A stretch of DNA of 64,000 bases from Acidovorax sp. sif1233 (GCF_019218755.1 NZ_JAHUWZ010000001.1:1364001-1428000), one strand, 5' to 3'. Counted from the stretch's first letter, positions 20,191 to 30,050 are shown. Made by a program: numbers and translations. The notes: generated by a model not told the origin, from the letters alone.

Positions 20191-20243
20191 AATGAAAATG
20201 GCCGCTAGCGCTTATTCTTCAAGCGTTGGTAGCTATTATTTCG
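20191..20243. repeat. Dispersed palindromic repeat, copy C
   Basis: On the minus strand it reads AATAGCTACCAACGCTTGAA, then GAATAAGCGCTAGCGGCC. It overlaps the 3' end of the TlpA-like gene, whose TAA stop at 20236-20238 is in the repeat arm, and fills the gap behind it. Confidence 0.82.
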
Positions 20244-20832
20244 GGAGCATGGCATTCCACTGCGGCATGGTCTGCGCCCACCACAGGCGCAGGCGCATCG
20301 CCCATTGCGGCGTATAGCCCGAGGTGGCGAACCGCACCTGGCCCTGGGCGTCGATGACCACCAGCGCGGGCACGGCGCGCACGCCCCAGCTGCGCGAGAG
20401 CGTGCCCTGCGGGTCCACCGCCGTGGGCCAGGCCATGCCGCGTTGGCGCTGCACCTGCGCGACCCGCTCGGCATTGCCCGATTGCATGGCCACGCCCAGC
20501 AGGGGCCAGTCGGTGGACAGGCTGGCGATGCCGGGCTCTTCCAGCTTGCAGACCGCACACCATTCGGCCCAGAAATGCAGGGCCACGGCCTGGCCGGGGT
20601 GCTGCGCGCGCCATTGCGCCAGGGTGGTGCCGGCGGGCGGAGTGGTGGTGGCGCCGGTGGGGGTGGATGCCATCACCAGCAGTGCATCGGGCGCGGGCCC
20701 CCGGGGCAGATCGCGCGTGCGCCAGGTGTCCACCGCCACGACGGCGATCCACGCCAGCGCGAGGGTGGCCAGGTGCTGCTTCCAGCCAGTGCGCAGTGAG
20801 AACCATGCGCGGGCGAAGAAGGACCGGAGCAT
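20236..20832 (-). CDS. Membrane-anchored thioredoxin-like protein disulfide oxidoreductase
   Basis: Predicted 198-residue protein with one N-terminal signal anchor (HLATLALAWIAVVAVDTW near residue 20) and a periplasmic TlpA/ScsD-like thioredoxin fold. The active site is AEWCAVCKLEEP (CxxC near residue 92), and the cis-proline loop is RAVPALVVID. Such proteins reduce or isomerise disulfides in the periplasm. The final codons and TAA stop come from repeat copy C. It lies 32 bp from serB on the same strand. Confidence 0.85.
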   Translation of the reverse strand: MLRSFFARAWFSLRTGWKQHLATLALAWIAVVAVDTWRTRDLPRGPAPDALLVMASTPTGATTTPPAGTTLAQWRAQHPGQAVALHFWAEWCAVCKLEEPGIASLSTDWPLLGVAMQSGNAERVAQVQRQRGMAWPTAVDPQGTLSRSWGVRAVPALVVIDAQGQVRFATSGYTPQWAMRLRLWWAQTMPQWNAMLPK

Positions 20833-20864
20833 GGCGGGGCGATGCGCGGGCGAAGGACTGTGGA

Positions 20865-21578
20865 TCAGCGCAGCACTTCCAGCAGGCGGTCCAGCCCGCC
20901 CTGGTTGATGGCCACCTTGGCCTGCGCACGCACGGCGGGCTTGGCGTGGTAGGCCACCGACAGGCCCGCGGCATCCATCATGGGCAGGTCGTTGGCGCCG
21001 TCGCCCACGGCGATGGCCTGGGATGGCGCAATGCCCATGAGCGAGGCCACTTCCAGCAGCGTGCGGCGTTTTTCCGCGCCGTCGCAGATGTCGCCCCAGG
21101 CCTGGTCCACCATGCGGCCGGTGAGCTGGCCGTTGTCCACCTCCAGCATGTTGGAGCGGGCGAAGTCGATGCCCAGCCCGGCCTTCACACGGTCGGCAAA
21201 GAAGGTGAAGCCGCCCGAGACCAGCAGCGTGGTCAGGCCCGCGGCCTTGGCGGCGGTGATCAGCTCCTGGGCGCCGGGGTTGAAGCGCAGGCGCTCGCTG
21301 AACACCTGCTCCATGTGCTGCACCGTCACGCCTTTGAGCAGGGCCACGCGCTGGCGCAGGCTTTCCTTGTAGTCGGTGATGATGCCCTGCATGGCGGCTT
21401 CGGTGATGGCGGCCACCTCGGCCTTGCGGCCGGCGGCATCGGCGATCTCGTCCACGCACTCGATGTTGATGAGGGTGGAGTCCATGTCGAACGCGATGAG
21501 TTTGTAGGCGGACAGGGACAGCGGGGGTTCGATGCCCTGGACAACAAGGCCGGGGGCGAATTCGGTGGCGTTTTTCAT
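20865..21578 (-). CDS. serB: Phosphoserine phosphatase
   Basis: Predicted 237-residue HAD hydrolase making L-serine from phosphoserine in the last step of serine biosynthesis. The nucleophile motif is FDMDSTLIN (D31 and D33), motif II is LVSGGFTFFADR, and motif III/IV is GDGANDLPMM with the upstream lysine in AEKRRTLL. It lacks the N-terminal ACT-like extension of E. coli SerB (322 residues), as is common in this group. ATG 21578 gives MKNATEF. Confidence 0.92.
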   Translation of the reverse strand: MKNATEFAPGLVVQGIEPPLSLSAYKLIAFDMDSTLINIECVDEIADAAGRKAEVAAITEAAMQGIITDYKESLRQRVALLKGVTVQHMEQVFSERLRFNPGAQELITAAKAAGLTTLLVSGGFTFFADRVKAGLGIDFARSNMLEVDNGQLTGRMVDQAWGDICDGAEKRRTLLEVASLMGIAPSQAIAVGDGANDLPMMDAAGLSVAYHAKPAVRAQAKVAINQGGLDRLLEVLR

Positions 21579-21792
21579 GGCGGGGCGCTCTTGGCAAATG
21601 CGGAGATCGGAACCCGCAATGGTATCGCCCGTGCCCCGGGGCTCGGGCGGAGGCGGGCAGGGCCGCATCGGCCCGGCGCCTGCTGGCGATGCCGGCGTGG
21701 AAAAACGGCAACGCTCCCCGCACAGCGGGCCGGAGCGCGCACGGCCGGGCGCATATGATTCCCGCACAACATGCAACGGAGGGAGGCAGGCG

Positions 21793-23421
21793 ATGGCGAT
21801 GCACAGGGGACGCAGGGCGGCTGGGCAGGCCGGCGCCGCACCGATCAACCGCAGGCAGGCCACGGCCGTGCTGCTGGCCGGTGCCGCCGCACCCTTCGCG
21901 GTGGCGGCCGCGCAAGATGCCGCGGCGCCCGCACCACAGGCCGCCCCCGCCGTGGCCCCATGGCCGGGCGACGACTGGGCCGAAAGCACGCCCGAGGCCC
22001 AGGGCATGGATTCCGCGGCGCTGGCCAGGCTCATCGGCTACGGCGCCGCGCAGGGCATGGACAGCCTGCTCGTCACGCGCCACGGCACCCTCGTGGCCGA
22101 AGCCTTCTACGCCCCCTACCGCGAGGGGCTCCAGCACGCCGTCAACTCCACCACCAAGGGCATCGTCGCCACGCTCACCGGCATGGCCATCCAGGACGGG
22201 CTGATCGCCTCGCGCGACGTGCCCGTGCTCGACTTCTTCGAAGGCCGCCAGGTCGCCAGCGCCGATGCCGCCAAGAAGGCCATGACCCTGGGCCACCTGC
22301 TGGACATGACCTCGGGCCTGCACTGGATCGAGCCGCTGAGCGACGCCGTGCCCGAGACCATGCTGCAGCTGGCCCGCGCGCGCGACTGGCAGGGCTTCGT
22401 GCTCGACCGGCCCATGGCCCAGGCGCCCGGCGCGGGCTTCAACTACAACAGCGGCAACACCCACCTGCTCTCGGCCATCCTCGCACACAAGACCGGCGGC
22501 AGCACCCTGGCCTATGCGCAAAAGCGCCTGTTCGGCCCCCTGGGCATCACCGACGTGCGCTGGCGCAAGGACCCGCAGGGCATCGAGGTGGGCGGCTGGG
22601 GCCTGTACCTGCACCCGCGCGACATGGCGCGCATCGGGTACCTCTACCTGCGCCGGGGCCAGTGGAACGGCCGCCAGCTGCTGCCCGCCGCCTGGGTGGA
22701 GCAGGTCTTCAATCCGGTGGTGGACATGGGTTTCGGCAGCGCCGCGCCTGCCTTCAGGTACGCCAACGGCTGGTGGAGCATCCCGTCCAGGCGCGCCTAC
22801 TTCACGGCCGGCTTCAACCGCCAGCTCATCGTGGTGCTGCCCGACCTGGACGTGGTCGTGGCGGTCACGGGCCGGCGCAACTACCCGCTGCCTCCGTTCC
22901 TTGACCAGATCATTGCGGCGGCCCGCTCGCACGAGCCGCTGCCCGCCGACAGCGCCGCGCAGGAGCAGCTGGCCGCGCGCATCCGCGACGCCGGGGTGGA
23001 AAAGCCCAGCGCCAGCCCGGCCATCACCCCCGAGCTGGCCGCCACCGTCTCGCGCAAGGCCTGGGTGCTGGAGCGCAACCCCCTGGGCATCCAGCGCCTG
23101 GTGCTGGACCTGACCCCCGCCAATCCGCGCTATGAAGTCACGTTCGATCCCGGCCGTCCGGAGCTGCCGCGCGAGCCCGTGGCCGGCCCCCTGGGCCTGG
23201 ACGGCCTGTACCGCACCGCCCCGCAGGGCCCCGACAGGGTCATCGCCATCAAGGGCCACTGGCTCGATGCGCAGAGCTTCCAGCTCATCTCGCGCTCGGT
23301 GGCCGATGGGGAGGTCACCGTCATCACGCTGAAATTCGAGGATGGCGGGAGGGCGGTGAACGTGGGGCTGGAGAACAACTGGGGGGTCAGGGGGCAGGTG
23401 CGGGGGCGGGCTGCCGGGTAG
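21793..23421 (+). CDS. Exported serine hydrolase, beta-lactamase (class C) family
   Basis: Predicted 542-residue protein with an export signal (NRRQATAVLLAGAAAPFAVA, twin-arginine-like RRQ). The catalytic SxxK is in NSTTKGIV near residue 119, followed by the YxN motif in FNYNSGNTH and a later HKTGG. The fold resembles class C beta-lactamase, EstB esterase and 6-aminohexanoate-dimer hydrolase, so esterase or amidase action is likelier than antibiotic resistance. A C-terminal domain of about 130 residues (after 410) has no family I recognise. ATG 21793 follows a GGAGG-rich leader. Confidence 0.85.
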   Translation: MAMHRGRRAAGQAGAAPINRRQATAVLLAGAAAPFAVAAAQDAAAPAPQAAPAVAPWPGDDWAESTPEAQGMDSAALARLIGYGAAQGMDSLLVTRHGTLVAEAFYAPYREGLQHAVNSTTKGIVATLTGMAIQDGLIASRDVPVLDFFEGRQVASADAAKKAMTLGHLLDMTSGLHWIEPLSDAVPETMLQLARARDWQGFVLDRPMAQAPGAGFNYNSGNTHLLSAILAHKTGGSTLAYAQKRLFGPLGITDVRWRKDPQGIEVGGWGLYLHPRDMARIGYLYLRRGQWNGRQLLPAAWVEQVFNPVVDMGFGSAAPAFRYANGWWSIPSRRAYFTAGFNRQLIVVLPDLDVVVAVTGRRNYPLPPFLDQIIAAARSHEPLPADSAAQEQLAARIRDAGVEKPSASPAITPELAATVSRKAWVLERNPLGIQRLVLDLTPANPRYEVTFDPGRPELPREPVAGPLGLDGLYRTAPQGPDRVIAIKGHWLDAQSFQLISRSVADGEVTVITLKFEDGGRAVNVGLENNWGVRGQVRGRAAG

Positions 23422-23537
23422 GGGCGGCATGTGCGAGTTCCCTGGGTAAATTTCCACTGCAGCCTTGGCCCGGTTTGGGACATGATGGACGCACACCCGT
23501 GTCAAGACGCCTGAACAGCCATTTTGACCAGAAGCCC

Positions 23538-25025
23538 ATGACCCTCGCCCAGTCCGCAGCACCAGCGCCATCCAGCCCCCTGGGCCGCCTGCGCGGCCTC
23601 CAATCCATCGCCCGCGAAATGTCCGACGCCCCGGTCGAGATCCGCGGCCAGATTCCCCCATGGCTCATCGGCGGCAGCCTGCTGCTCAACGGCCCGGCGC
23701 TGTGGGACCTGCCGCACGGCAGCTACGAACACTGGTTCGATGGCCTGGCCATGCTGCACCGGGTACGGCTGGCCCCGGGGGACATGGGCGGGGCCAGTGC
23801 CACCTACCGCAGCCGCTACCTGCAGACCGACGACCTGCGCGAAAGCCTGGCGGCGCGCAAGCCGGCGCGTGCGGCCTTTGGCACGCCGGACCCGGCGGGC
23901 TTCTTCACGCGCTTGCGCCGCCTGCGCCACCCCAAGGTGACGGACAACGGGGCGGTGGTGATGGCGCGCATCGGCTCGCAATGGGTGGCGCAGACCGAGA
24001 CGCCGCTGCTCACCAGCTTCGATCCCGACACGCTGGCCACCACGGGGCGCATCGTGTACGACGATGCCGAGGTGATCCACGTGATGTCGGCCCATGGCAT
24101 GACGGACGCGCAGGGCGCCTACTGGAACGTGGGGCTGGAGGTGGGCCCCCAGTGCACCTACAAGCTGTTCAAGATCGTCCAGGGCAGCCGGCGGCGCGAG
24201 GTGCTGGCGCGCTGGTCCGTGCGCCAGGCCGGCTACCTGCATGCGTTTGCGATGACGCCCACCCATGCCATCGTGTGGCAGCCGGCCATGCGGCTCAACG
24301 CGATCAAGCTGGCGCTGTCGGGCAGGGGTTTCATCGACAGCTTTGCGTGGAACCAGTCCCTGGGCTCGCGCATCGACGCCATCTCGCTCATCGACGGCAG
24401 CGTGCGCAGCTGGGCCGTGCCGGCGATGACCGGTTTTCATGCCGTGCAGGCCTGGGACGAGCCCAGCCCCGACGGCCGTGGCGCACCCGTGCTGGTGCTG
24501 GACCTGTGCACCACCGATGGCCCCGAGATCTTCAGCGCCCTGCGTCTGGAGCGCCTGCGCGCCGGGGTGCCGGTGGGCGTGCAGCACCGCGTGCAGCGCT
24601 ACCGGCTGGAGCCCGGCCGCAGCGATGCGCAGCCCCGGACGCTGGTGGAAGGCGCCAGCGTGGAGCTGCCCGCCGTGCATGGCGCCTACTGGGGCCGGAA
24701 GCAGTCCCGCCACGCCTGGTTCGCGGGCTTCGACCCCGAAGGCAAGGCCCCCATGTTCGACCGCACCGTGAAGCTGGACCTGGACGGCGGCCGCATCGCC
24801 GGCACTTGGCAGCGCGAGGCCGCCGTGCAGATGGAGCCCCTGTTCGTGGACCGCCCCGGCTCCAGCGCCGAGGACGACGGCGTGCTGCTGGTGCCCACGC
24901 TGGCCGAGGACGACACCGGCACGGTGATCGGCGTGGTCGACCCGGCCAGCATGCACTGCCTGGCCACGCTGCGCCTGCCGCAGGTGGTGCCGTTCGGCTT
25001 CCATGCGGCGTGGAAGCGGGCCTGA
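23538..25025 (+). CDS. Carotenoid oxygenase family protein
   Basis: Predicted 495-residue seven-bladed propeller, non-haem iron dioxygenase cleaving a C=C bond of carotenoids, stilbenes or related phenylpropanoids. The four iron histidines are placed in HVMSAHGMTD, YLHAFAMTPTHA, TGFHAVQAWDE and the terminal FGFHAAW, as expected. No signal peptide is seen. No carotenoid synthesis genes lie nearby, so a lignostilbene- or isoeugenol-type substrate is a fair alternative. The gene follows the serine hydrolase after 116 bp. Confidence 0.87.
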   Translation: MTLAQSAAPAPSSPLGRLRGLQSIAREMSDAPVEIRGQIPPWLIGGSLLLNGPALWDLPHGSYEHWFDGLAMLHRVRLAPGDMGGASATYRSRYLQTDDLRESLAARKPARAAFGTPDPAGFFTRLRRLRHPKVTDNGAVVMARIGSQWVAQTETPLLTSFDPDTLATTGRIVYDDAEVIHVMSAHGMTDAQGAYWNVGLEVGPQCTYKLFKIVQGSRRREVLARWSVRQAGYLHAFAMTPTHAIVWQPAMRLNAIKLALSGRGFIDSFAWNQSLGSRIDAISLIDGSVRSWAVPAMTGFHAVQAWDEPSPDGRGAPVLVLDLCTTDGPEIFSALRLERLRAGVPVGVQHRVQRYRLEPGRSDAQPRTLVEGASVELPAVHGAYWGRKQSRHAWFAGFDPEGKAPMFDRTVKLDLDGGRIAGTWQREAAVQMEPLFVDRPGSSAEDDGVLLVPTLAEDDTGTVIGVVDPASMHCLATLRLPQVVPFGFHAAWKRA

Positions 25026-25132
25026 GATGAGCGTCTTCACCTGCACCGCAACCGCACCGCGCCGGTAGCCGCGGTGCGCCCGGCGGTTTGTGCCTTGCCC
25101 TGGGCCCGCCTTGCCGAGCCAGGTGGCCGGCG

Positions 25133-27490
25133 CTAGAACAGGTCCTGCTGGGCCGAGGTCAGGTGGGAGAAACTCTCGCCCAGCGGCTGCAGGATGGCGT
25201 CCGCGATCGGCTGGATCTGCTTGGTGAGGTAGTGCCCGTAGTCGATGGGGGAACGGCGCGCCTCCAGCGGCTCAGGCCCGTTGCGGGTCATGACGTAGCG
25301 GATCCAGCCGCCGCTCTGGTACTGCTGGGGCCGGCCCCTGCGGGCGTTGTATTCGTCGGCCATGCGGGCGGCACGCACCTGTGGCGGGACGTTGGCCACG
25401 TAGGCGTCCAGGCGGTGGCGCAGGCGCTTGCGGTAGACGAGCAGGTCGTCCTTGCCGCCGGCCAGGGTGGCCTGCGCGTAGCCGGCCACGAAGTCCCGGT
25501 AGGGCATGCCCTGGAACACGCGCGAGAGCAGCCCTTCCTGGAACTGCCGGGCCAGGGGCGTCCAGTCGCTGCGGGCCATCTCCAGGCCGCGGTAGACCAT
25601 CTCCTCCTTGCCCTCCACGTCCACGCTCAGGCCGGCGTAGCGCTTCTTGCTGCCCACGTCCGATCCGCGGATGGTGGGCATGAAGAACTTCCTGTAGTGC
25701 GTGTCGAACTCGATCTCGAGGTAGTTCTCAAGGCCCTGCTCTTCGCGCAGGGTGCGCGTCCACCAGGCGTTGATGTCCTTGACCAGTCCGGCGGCCACGG
25801 CGTGCGCCTCGGCGTTGGTGTGGGTGCGCCTGAGCCAGATGAAGATGGAGTCGGTATCGCCGTAGATGGCCTCGTAGCCGCGTTGCTCCACGAAGTCGCG
25901 GGTGGCTTTCACCATCGCATGGCCGCGCAGGGTGATCGCCGAGATCACCTGCGGGTTGAAGAAGCGGCATTCCGACGCACCGAGCACGCCGGCGAACGAG
26001 TTCATCACCAGCTTCAGCGCCTGGGACAGGGGCTCGTTCTTCGCGCGCTTGGCCTCGTCGCGCGCGCGCCAGAGGGTGGTGACGATCTCCGGCAGGCAGT
26101 GCCTGTCGCGCGAGAAGCGCGTGCCCAGCGGGCCCCGGATCAGCGGCGCCGCATCGCTGGCGTGCAGGCCCTCCACATACCCCACCGGGTCGACGAGGAA
26201 GGTGCGGATGATCGAGGGGTACAGACTCTTGTAGTCCAGCACCACCACGGAGTCGTAGAAGCCGGGCCGGGAGTCCATCACATAGCCGCCGGGCGAGGAC
26301 TTGCCCTGGATCTCGCCCACATTCGGGGCCACGTACCCCAGGCGGTGCATGCGCGGCAGGTAGTGGTGGCTGAACGCGGCGATGGAGCCGCCGAAGTGGT
26401 CCATCTGCAGGCCGGTGGTGTGGGCCCGCTCCATCACGAACTGCAGCAGCCGGGCCTTCTCGAAGATGCGCAGCACCAGCTCGCAGTCGCGGATGTTGTA
26501 GGTGGCCAGCGCGGGCTTGTCGTGCTGGTAGCGCCGCTCGATCTCGGCCATCTTGTCGTACTCGTCCCCGATCTCCTTGCCCTCGCCCAGCAGCTGCTGC
26601 GAGACGTTTTCGAGGCTGAACGACGCAAAGCTCCACACGGCCGCACGCAGCGCCTCGATGCCGTCGATGACCACCCGCCCGGGCATGGGCGCGAAGAGGT
26701 AGCCCTGCTTGCCCGGGTGCGTGCGCCAGGCAATGGGCCGGCGCTCGCGGCCCGGCAGCAGCGGCGTGGCGCACTCGTCGGCGGTCTTTTGCAGCACATG
26801 CAGGTCGAACTGGATCACGTTCCAGCCGATGACCACGTCCGGGTCGTTGCGCTCGAACCAGTCGTTGAGCTGCTCGATCATCGCTTGGCGGGTGGGGCAG
26901 TAGATGAGCGCAAAGCCCGGTTGCTCCGTGGATGCGGAGGGCGGCTCGCCCAGCATGTACACCACGCGCTCGGCCATGCCGTCGAGCGCGATGGAGTACA
27001 GCGCCTGGTGCTGGCTGGTCTCGATGTCCAGCGACACGACCTTCAGCGCGGGCCGGTAGCCGGGCGCGGGCGCCAGCCTGCAGTCCACGCGGGCGCCGTT
27101 CTCGGTGCACCCGCCTTCCACTTGCACACCGGCGGTGATGAAGCGTTCCATCAGGTAGCGCTCGTGCGGGCGCACGTCGGCTTCGAGCAGGGAGATGCCC
27201 AGCTGCTGCAGCGAGCGCGCCAGGCGCCCCAGCTGGCGATAGTGCCTGGCGTAGACCCCGATCACGGGCTCTTGCTGAAAGCTCCTGAGCTCAAGCCCGC
27301 GCAGTTCCACACCCGGCAGGGCCAGGAGCTGCGCGTCCACCGTGCCCTGGTGCCGCGCCTCGACGAAGGCCACCGAGGTCTGGCCGGTCAGCAGCACCTT
27401 CAGCGGCCCGGCATCCGTCGCCAGCCAGTACTCGATCTCGGTGCCCGCCGGTGTGTCCCGCCAGTGGCGCGTGAGGATGAAGCCCTTCAT
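25133..27490 (-). CDS. polB: DNA polymerase II (family B)
   Basis: Predicted 785-residue family B polymerase, the same size as E. coli PolB (783). The 3'-5' exonuclease domain has SLDIETS (Exo I) near residue 150 and VIGWNVIQFDLHVL (Exo II). The polymerase motifs are DYKSLYPSIIRTF (motif A), LKLVMNSFAGVLGA (motif B) and YGDTDSIF (motif C). It acts in replication restart and translesion bypass. The usual SOS box (CTGT-N8-ACAG) was not seen in the 100 bp ahead of the start. Confidence 0.95.
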   Translation of the reverse strand: MKGFILTRHWRDTPAGTEIEYWLATDAGPLKVLLTGQTSVAFVEARHQGTVDAQLLALPGVELRGLELRSFQQEPVIGVYARHYRQLGRLARSLQQLGISLLEADVRPHERYLMERFITAGVQVEGGCTENGARVDCRLAPAPGYRPALKVVSLDIETSQHQALYSIALDGMAERVVYMLGEPPSASTEQPGFALIYCPTRQAMIEQLNDWFERNDPDVVIGWNVIQFDLHVLQKTADECATPLLPGRERRPIAWRTHPGKQGYLFAPMPGRVVIDGIEALRAAVWSFASFSLENVSQQLLGEGKEIGDEYDKMAEIERRYQHDKPALATYNIRDCELVLRIFEKARLLQFVMERAHTTGLQMDHFGGSIAAFSHHYLPRMHRLGYVAPNVGEIQGKSSPGGYVMDSRPGFYDSVVVLDYKSLYPSIIRTFLVDPVGYVEGLHASDAAPLIRGPLGTRFSRDRHCLPEIVTTLWRARDEAKRAKNEPLSQALKLVMNSFAGVLGASECRFFNPQVISAITLRGHAMVKATRDFVEQRGYEAIYGDTDSIFIWLRRTHTNAEAHAVAAGLVKDINAWWTRTLREEQGLENYLEIEFDTHYRKFFMPTIRGSDVGSKKRYAGLSVDVEGKEEMVYRGLEMARSDWTPLARQFQEGLLSRVFQGMPYRDFVAGYAQATLAGGKDDLLVYRKRLRHRLDAYVANVPPQVRAARMADEYNARRGRPQQYQSGGWIRYVMTRNGPEPLEARRSPIDYGHYLTKQIQPIADAILQPLGESFSHLTSAQQDLF

Positions 27491-27701
27491 GGGGATGGAG
27501 GCCACGGGCAGGCAGAAGGCACGCAAGGGGGTGGGAAGATCGTCGGGGTGCTGATTCTCGCCGAAGCAGCGGGCGGATGCCGTTGCCCCGCTACGCTCAC
27601 ACGGTGTGGCGCTGGCGCATTGATTCACCGGCCCGGAGTGGGGCCTTTGCCGGCGATGCCCGGCGCTACGATGGCAGCCCCTGCAAGCACGGAGCATTCC
27701 G

Positions 27702-28001
27702 ATGTTCAGTTTCCTGGTCGATATTGTTGTTGGCTTTTTCGAGTTCGTGGTCGACGTGCTGCTGTTCCGGTCCCAGCGCGACAGGCGCGGAAGCCGGGAG
27801 CGCAGCGTGGCCGAGGACACGCTGGCGGTGGCGCACTTCGACTTCGTGACGCTGGTGCTGATCTCGCTGGTGAGTGCGGGCCTGATGCTGCTGCTGGCCT
27901 TCGCAGTCGGTGTCCCGGTGGGCTGGAGCGTGGCCATCGGCCTGGCCGTGGGCGTGGCCTGGGGGCTGTGGCGCTATGCCCGGTTGCTGCGCGAGCCCTG
28001 A
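27702..28001 (+). CDS. Small membrane protein of unknown function
   Basis: Predicted 99-residue protein with a hydrophobic N-terminal helix (SFLVDIVVGFFEFVVDVLLF), a polar loop of about 25 residues, and two closely spaced C-terminal helices (FVTLVLISLVSAGLMLLLAF, WSVAIGLAVGVAWGLW). No family is recognised. It is divergent from polB. Confidence 0.68.
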   Translation: MFSFLVDIVVGFFEFVVDVLLFRSQRDRRGSRERSVAEDTLAVAHFDFVTLVLISLVSAGLMLLLAFAVGVPVGWSVAIGLAVGVAWGLWRYARLLREP

Positions 28002-28129
28002 CCGTACCGCCGCGTTGACGGGGTTGCCGAAGCCCGGCAGGTCCGCAGAGTGCCAGATCCATGGGTGTGGGGCGATTTTTCGGGGATGGTGCAGGCCTTT
28101 CGGGGCGGGAGGTCCGCCAGGGCGGCGGC

Positions 28130-29110
28130 CTACTGCGGGACCAGCCCCGCCGCCTTCACCAGCTCGGCATGGACCTTGATCTCCTGCGTGATCGCGTCCT
28201 TGAGCTGCTGGCCGGTGCCCGGCGCCACTTCCATGCCGCTGGCGGCGAGCTTGGCCTTGGTGTCAGGGTCGGCCAGGGCGGCGTGGGCGGCGCGCTGCAG
28301 CCGGTCGATGACGGGCTGGGGCGTCTTGGCCGGTGCCAGCAGGCCCACCCAGGCCGAGAGGTTCATCTCCGGCGCGCCCGCTTCGGCCATGGTGGGCGTC
28401 TGCGGCAGGGTGGCGGTGCGCTGCGAAGCCATCAGGCCCAGCGCATGCAGCTTGCCCGACTGGATGTGCGGCAGCGCCTCGGGCAGCACGGCGAACAGCA
28501 TGTCCACCGTGCCGGCCAGGGCATCGTTGATGGCCGGGGCGCCGCCCTTGTAGGGCACGTGCAGCAGGTCGGTTTTGGTGCGGGTGGTGAACATCAGCCC
28601 CGCCAGGTGCTGCGGGCTGCCGTCGCCCGACGAGGCGTAGGTCAGCTTGCCCGGCGCGGCCTTGGCGGCGGCCAGCACGGCGGCCACGGTGGGGAATTTC
28701 TGCTTGTCCTTGACCACCAGCACCATGGGCTGGTTCACGAACTTGGTGACGGGCACGAAGTCGGCTTCGGGGTCGTAGGGCAGGGTCTTGAAGATGCTCT
28801 TGTTGGTGGTGAGGAAAGACGCCGGCGAGACCATCAGCGTGTAGCCATCGGGCGCGGCGCGCGAGACCAGCGGCGTGCCGATCTGCCCGGATGCGCCGGC
28901 CTTGTTGTCCACCACGAAGGGCTGGCCCAGCTCGGCCGCCATCTTCTGCGTGACCACGCGCGCGATCATGTCGGCACTGCCGCCCGCGGGAAGCGCCACG
29001 ATGACCTTGACGGGGCGGTCGGGGTAGGTGCCCTGGGCCCAGGCAGAGGCTGCGCAATACAGCGAAAGAACGGTACAGGCCAGGGCCGGGGCAAGACGTC
29101 GAAATTGCAT
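28130..29110 (-). CDS. Bug-family tripartite tricarboxylate transporter receptor
   Basis: Predicted 326-residue periplasmic binding protein with a Sec signal (LACTVLSLYCAASAWAQG) and the Bug fold hallmarks YPDRPVKVIVALPAGGSADM, VVDNKAGASGQIG and [17 protein letters not shown]. These receptors bind carboxylates and usually lack adjacent TctA/TctB membrane genes, which is so here. The ligand cannot be inferred. Confidence 0.92.
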   Translation of the reverse strand: MQFRRLAPALACTVLSLYCAASAWAQGTYPDRPVKVIVALPAGGSADMIARVVTQKMAAELGQPFVVDNKAGASGQIGTPLVSRAAPDGYTLMVSPASFLTTNKSIFKTLPYDPEADFVPVTKFVNQPMVLVVKDKQKFPTVAAVLAAAKAAPGKLTYASSGDGSPQHLAGLMFTTRTKTDLLHVPYKGGAPAINDALAGTVDMLFAVLPEALPHIQSGKLHALGLMASQRTATLPQTPTMAEAGAPEMNLSAWVGLLAPAKTPQPVIDRLQRAAHAALADPDTKAKLAASGMEVAPGTGQQLKDAITQEIKVHAELVKAAGLVPQ

Positions 29111-29270
29111 GGAACAGCTCCCAAGGGTGGACGGACAGCACGCCAGGCGAGCCCCCGCGGGCGCGGGTGGGCATTGCCTTTTCGCAGGTATACCGCGTGT
29201 TCCGTTCTCAAGCAATTCCTGCACCAGACCTCCCTGCACGCCAGGAAGAGGCCCCTCGAAGCGCCCGTTT

Positions 29271-29325
29271 GCTCTTTTTTTGATAGCTGCTTGCGCTGAA
29301 TGAAAAAGCGCTTCAGCCCTTTTTC
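29271..29325. repeat. Dispersed palindromic repeat, copy D
   Basis: It reads TTTGATAGCTGCTTGCGCTG, then AAAAAGCGCTTCAGCCC. The TGA stop of the CbiM-like permease (29313-29315) and its last codons (KKG) lie in the right flank. Confidence 0.8.
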
Positions 29326-29990
29326 TGATGCAGGTACAGATCGTCCGACCAGGTGGCCAGCCATTCGGGCTTGAACGCCACGAACACCGCGCACAGCATG
29401 CCGGTGACCACCGCGTCGCCCCAGGCCATCAGCCAGCGCGCCACGAGCGAGAGCTGGTCGCCCACACCGGGCAGCGTGTGGCCGCTCCATTGCGACAGGG
29501 TGCCCGCCACGAACAGGCACAGCGCAGTGCCCAGAAACCCCCGGCCCAGCACATAGACGAAGGCGCGCACGCCCGCGAGCGATCGGGCCCCCGCCAGGCG
29601 GCGCAGCGCCACGCCCAGCAGCAGCGCCAGCGTGGCGGGCACCACGCCCTGCCACACGGCGATGCCCAGCGCATCCCATCCGCCCAGGCCGGGCGAGACC
29701 CACGCAGCGATGGCGCCCACCGCCAGCAGCGTCGGCACGGCCAGCGGCCAACCCAGCATGAGCAGTACCAGGCACGCGCCCGACCACTGCAGTTGCAGCG
29801 GCATCTGGTGCAGCGTGGGCAGGGCCCAGACCCAGGGCAGCAGGACGAGCGTGGCCAGCAGCGGCGTCCACAGCGGGGCGGGGGCGCCGTGCCCTGCCTC
29901 ATGCGCCAGGGGCTTTCGGCTGGCCAGCAGCCGCCAGGGCCGGGCGGCCAGCGCGGCAACCAGGGCGATCAGGGCCAGGGCGGCTTCCAT
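29313..29990 (-). CDS. CbiM-like integral membrane protein (ECF transporter permease family)
   Basis: Predicted 225-residue protein with about six hydrophobic helices (LALIALVAALAA, LLATLVLLPWVWALP, LLAVGAIAAWV, VVPATLALLLGVAL, GFLGTALCLFVAGTL, VVTGMLCAVFVAF). The ending SDDLYL and the WGDAVVTGMLCAVFVAFKPE segment match short stand-alone relatives of the CbiM/ECF permease family. The ATP-binding partner is not nearby, so an uptake role is only suggested. Its last residues come from repeat copy D, and copy E lies just before its start. Confidence 0.68.
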   Translation of the reverse strand: MEAALALIALVAALAARPWRLLASRKPLAHEAGHGAPAPLWTPLLATLVLLPWVWALPTLHQMPLQLQWSGACLVLLMLGWPLAVPTLLAVGAIAAWVSPGLGGWDALGIAVWQGVVPATLALLLGVALRRLAGARSLAGVRAFVYVLGRGFLGTALCLFVAGTLSQWSGHTLPGVGDQLSLVARWLMAWGDAVVTGMLCAVFVAFKPEWLATWSDDLYLHQKKG

Positions 29991-29993
29991 TTC

Positions 29994-30050
29994 TAAATTA
30001 CTATTGTTTTGATAGCTTCTGGCGCTTGATGGATAAGCGCTGGAGGCCCA
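29994..30050. repeat. Dispersed palindromic repeat, copy E
   Basis: It reads TTTGATAGCTTCTGGCGCTT, GATGGAT, then AAGCGCTGGAGGCCC: the arms GCGCTT and AAGCGC pair around a 7-base loop. It fills the gap between the stop of mfd and the start of the CbiM-like gene. Confidence 0.85.

Noticed and set aside
27491..27600. LexA box ahead of polB
   Set aside because: I looked for CTGT-N8-ACAG because polB is SOS-controlled in E. coli; no acceptable match is visible.
25088..28018. 976-codon plus-strand open frame opposite polB
   Set aside because: It is antisense to a complete family B polymerase with all motifs present; composition is that of a shadow frame.
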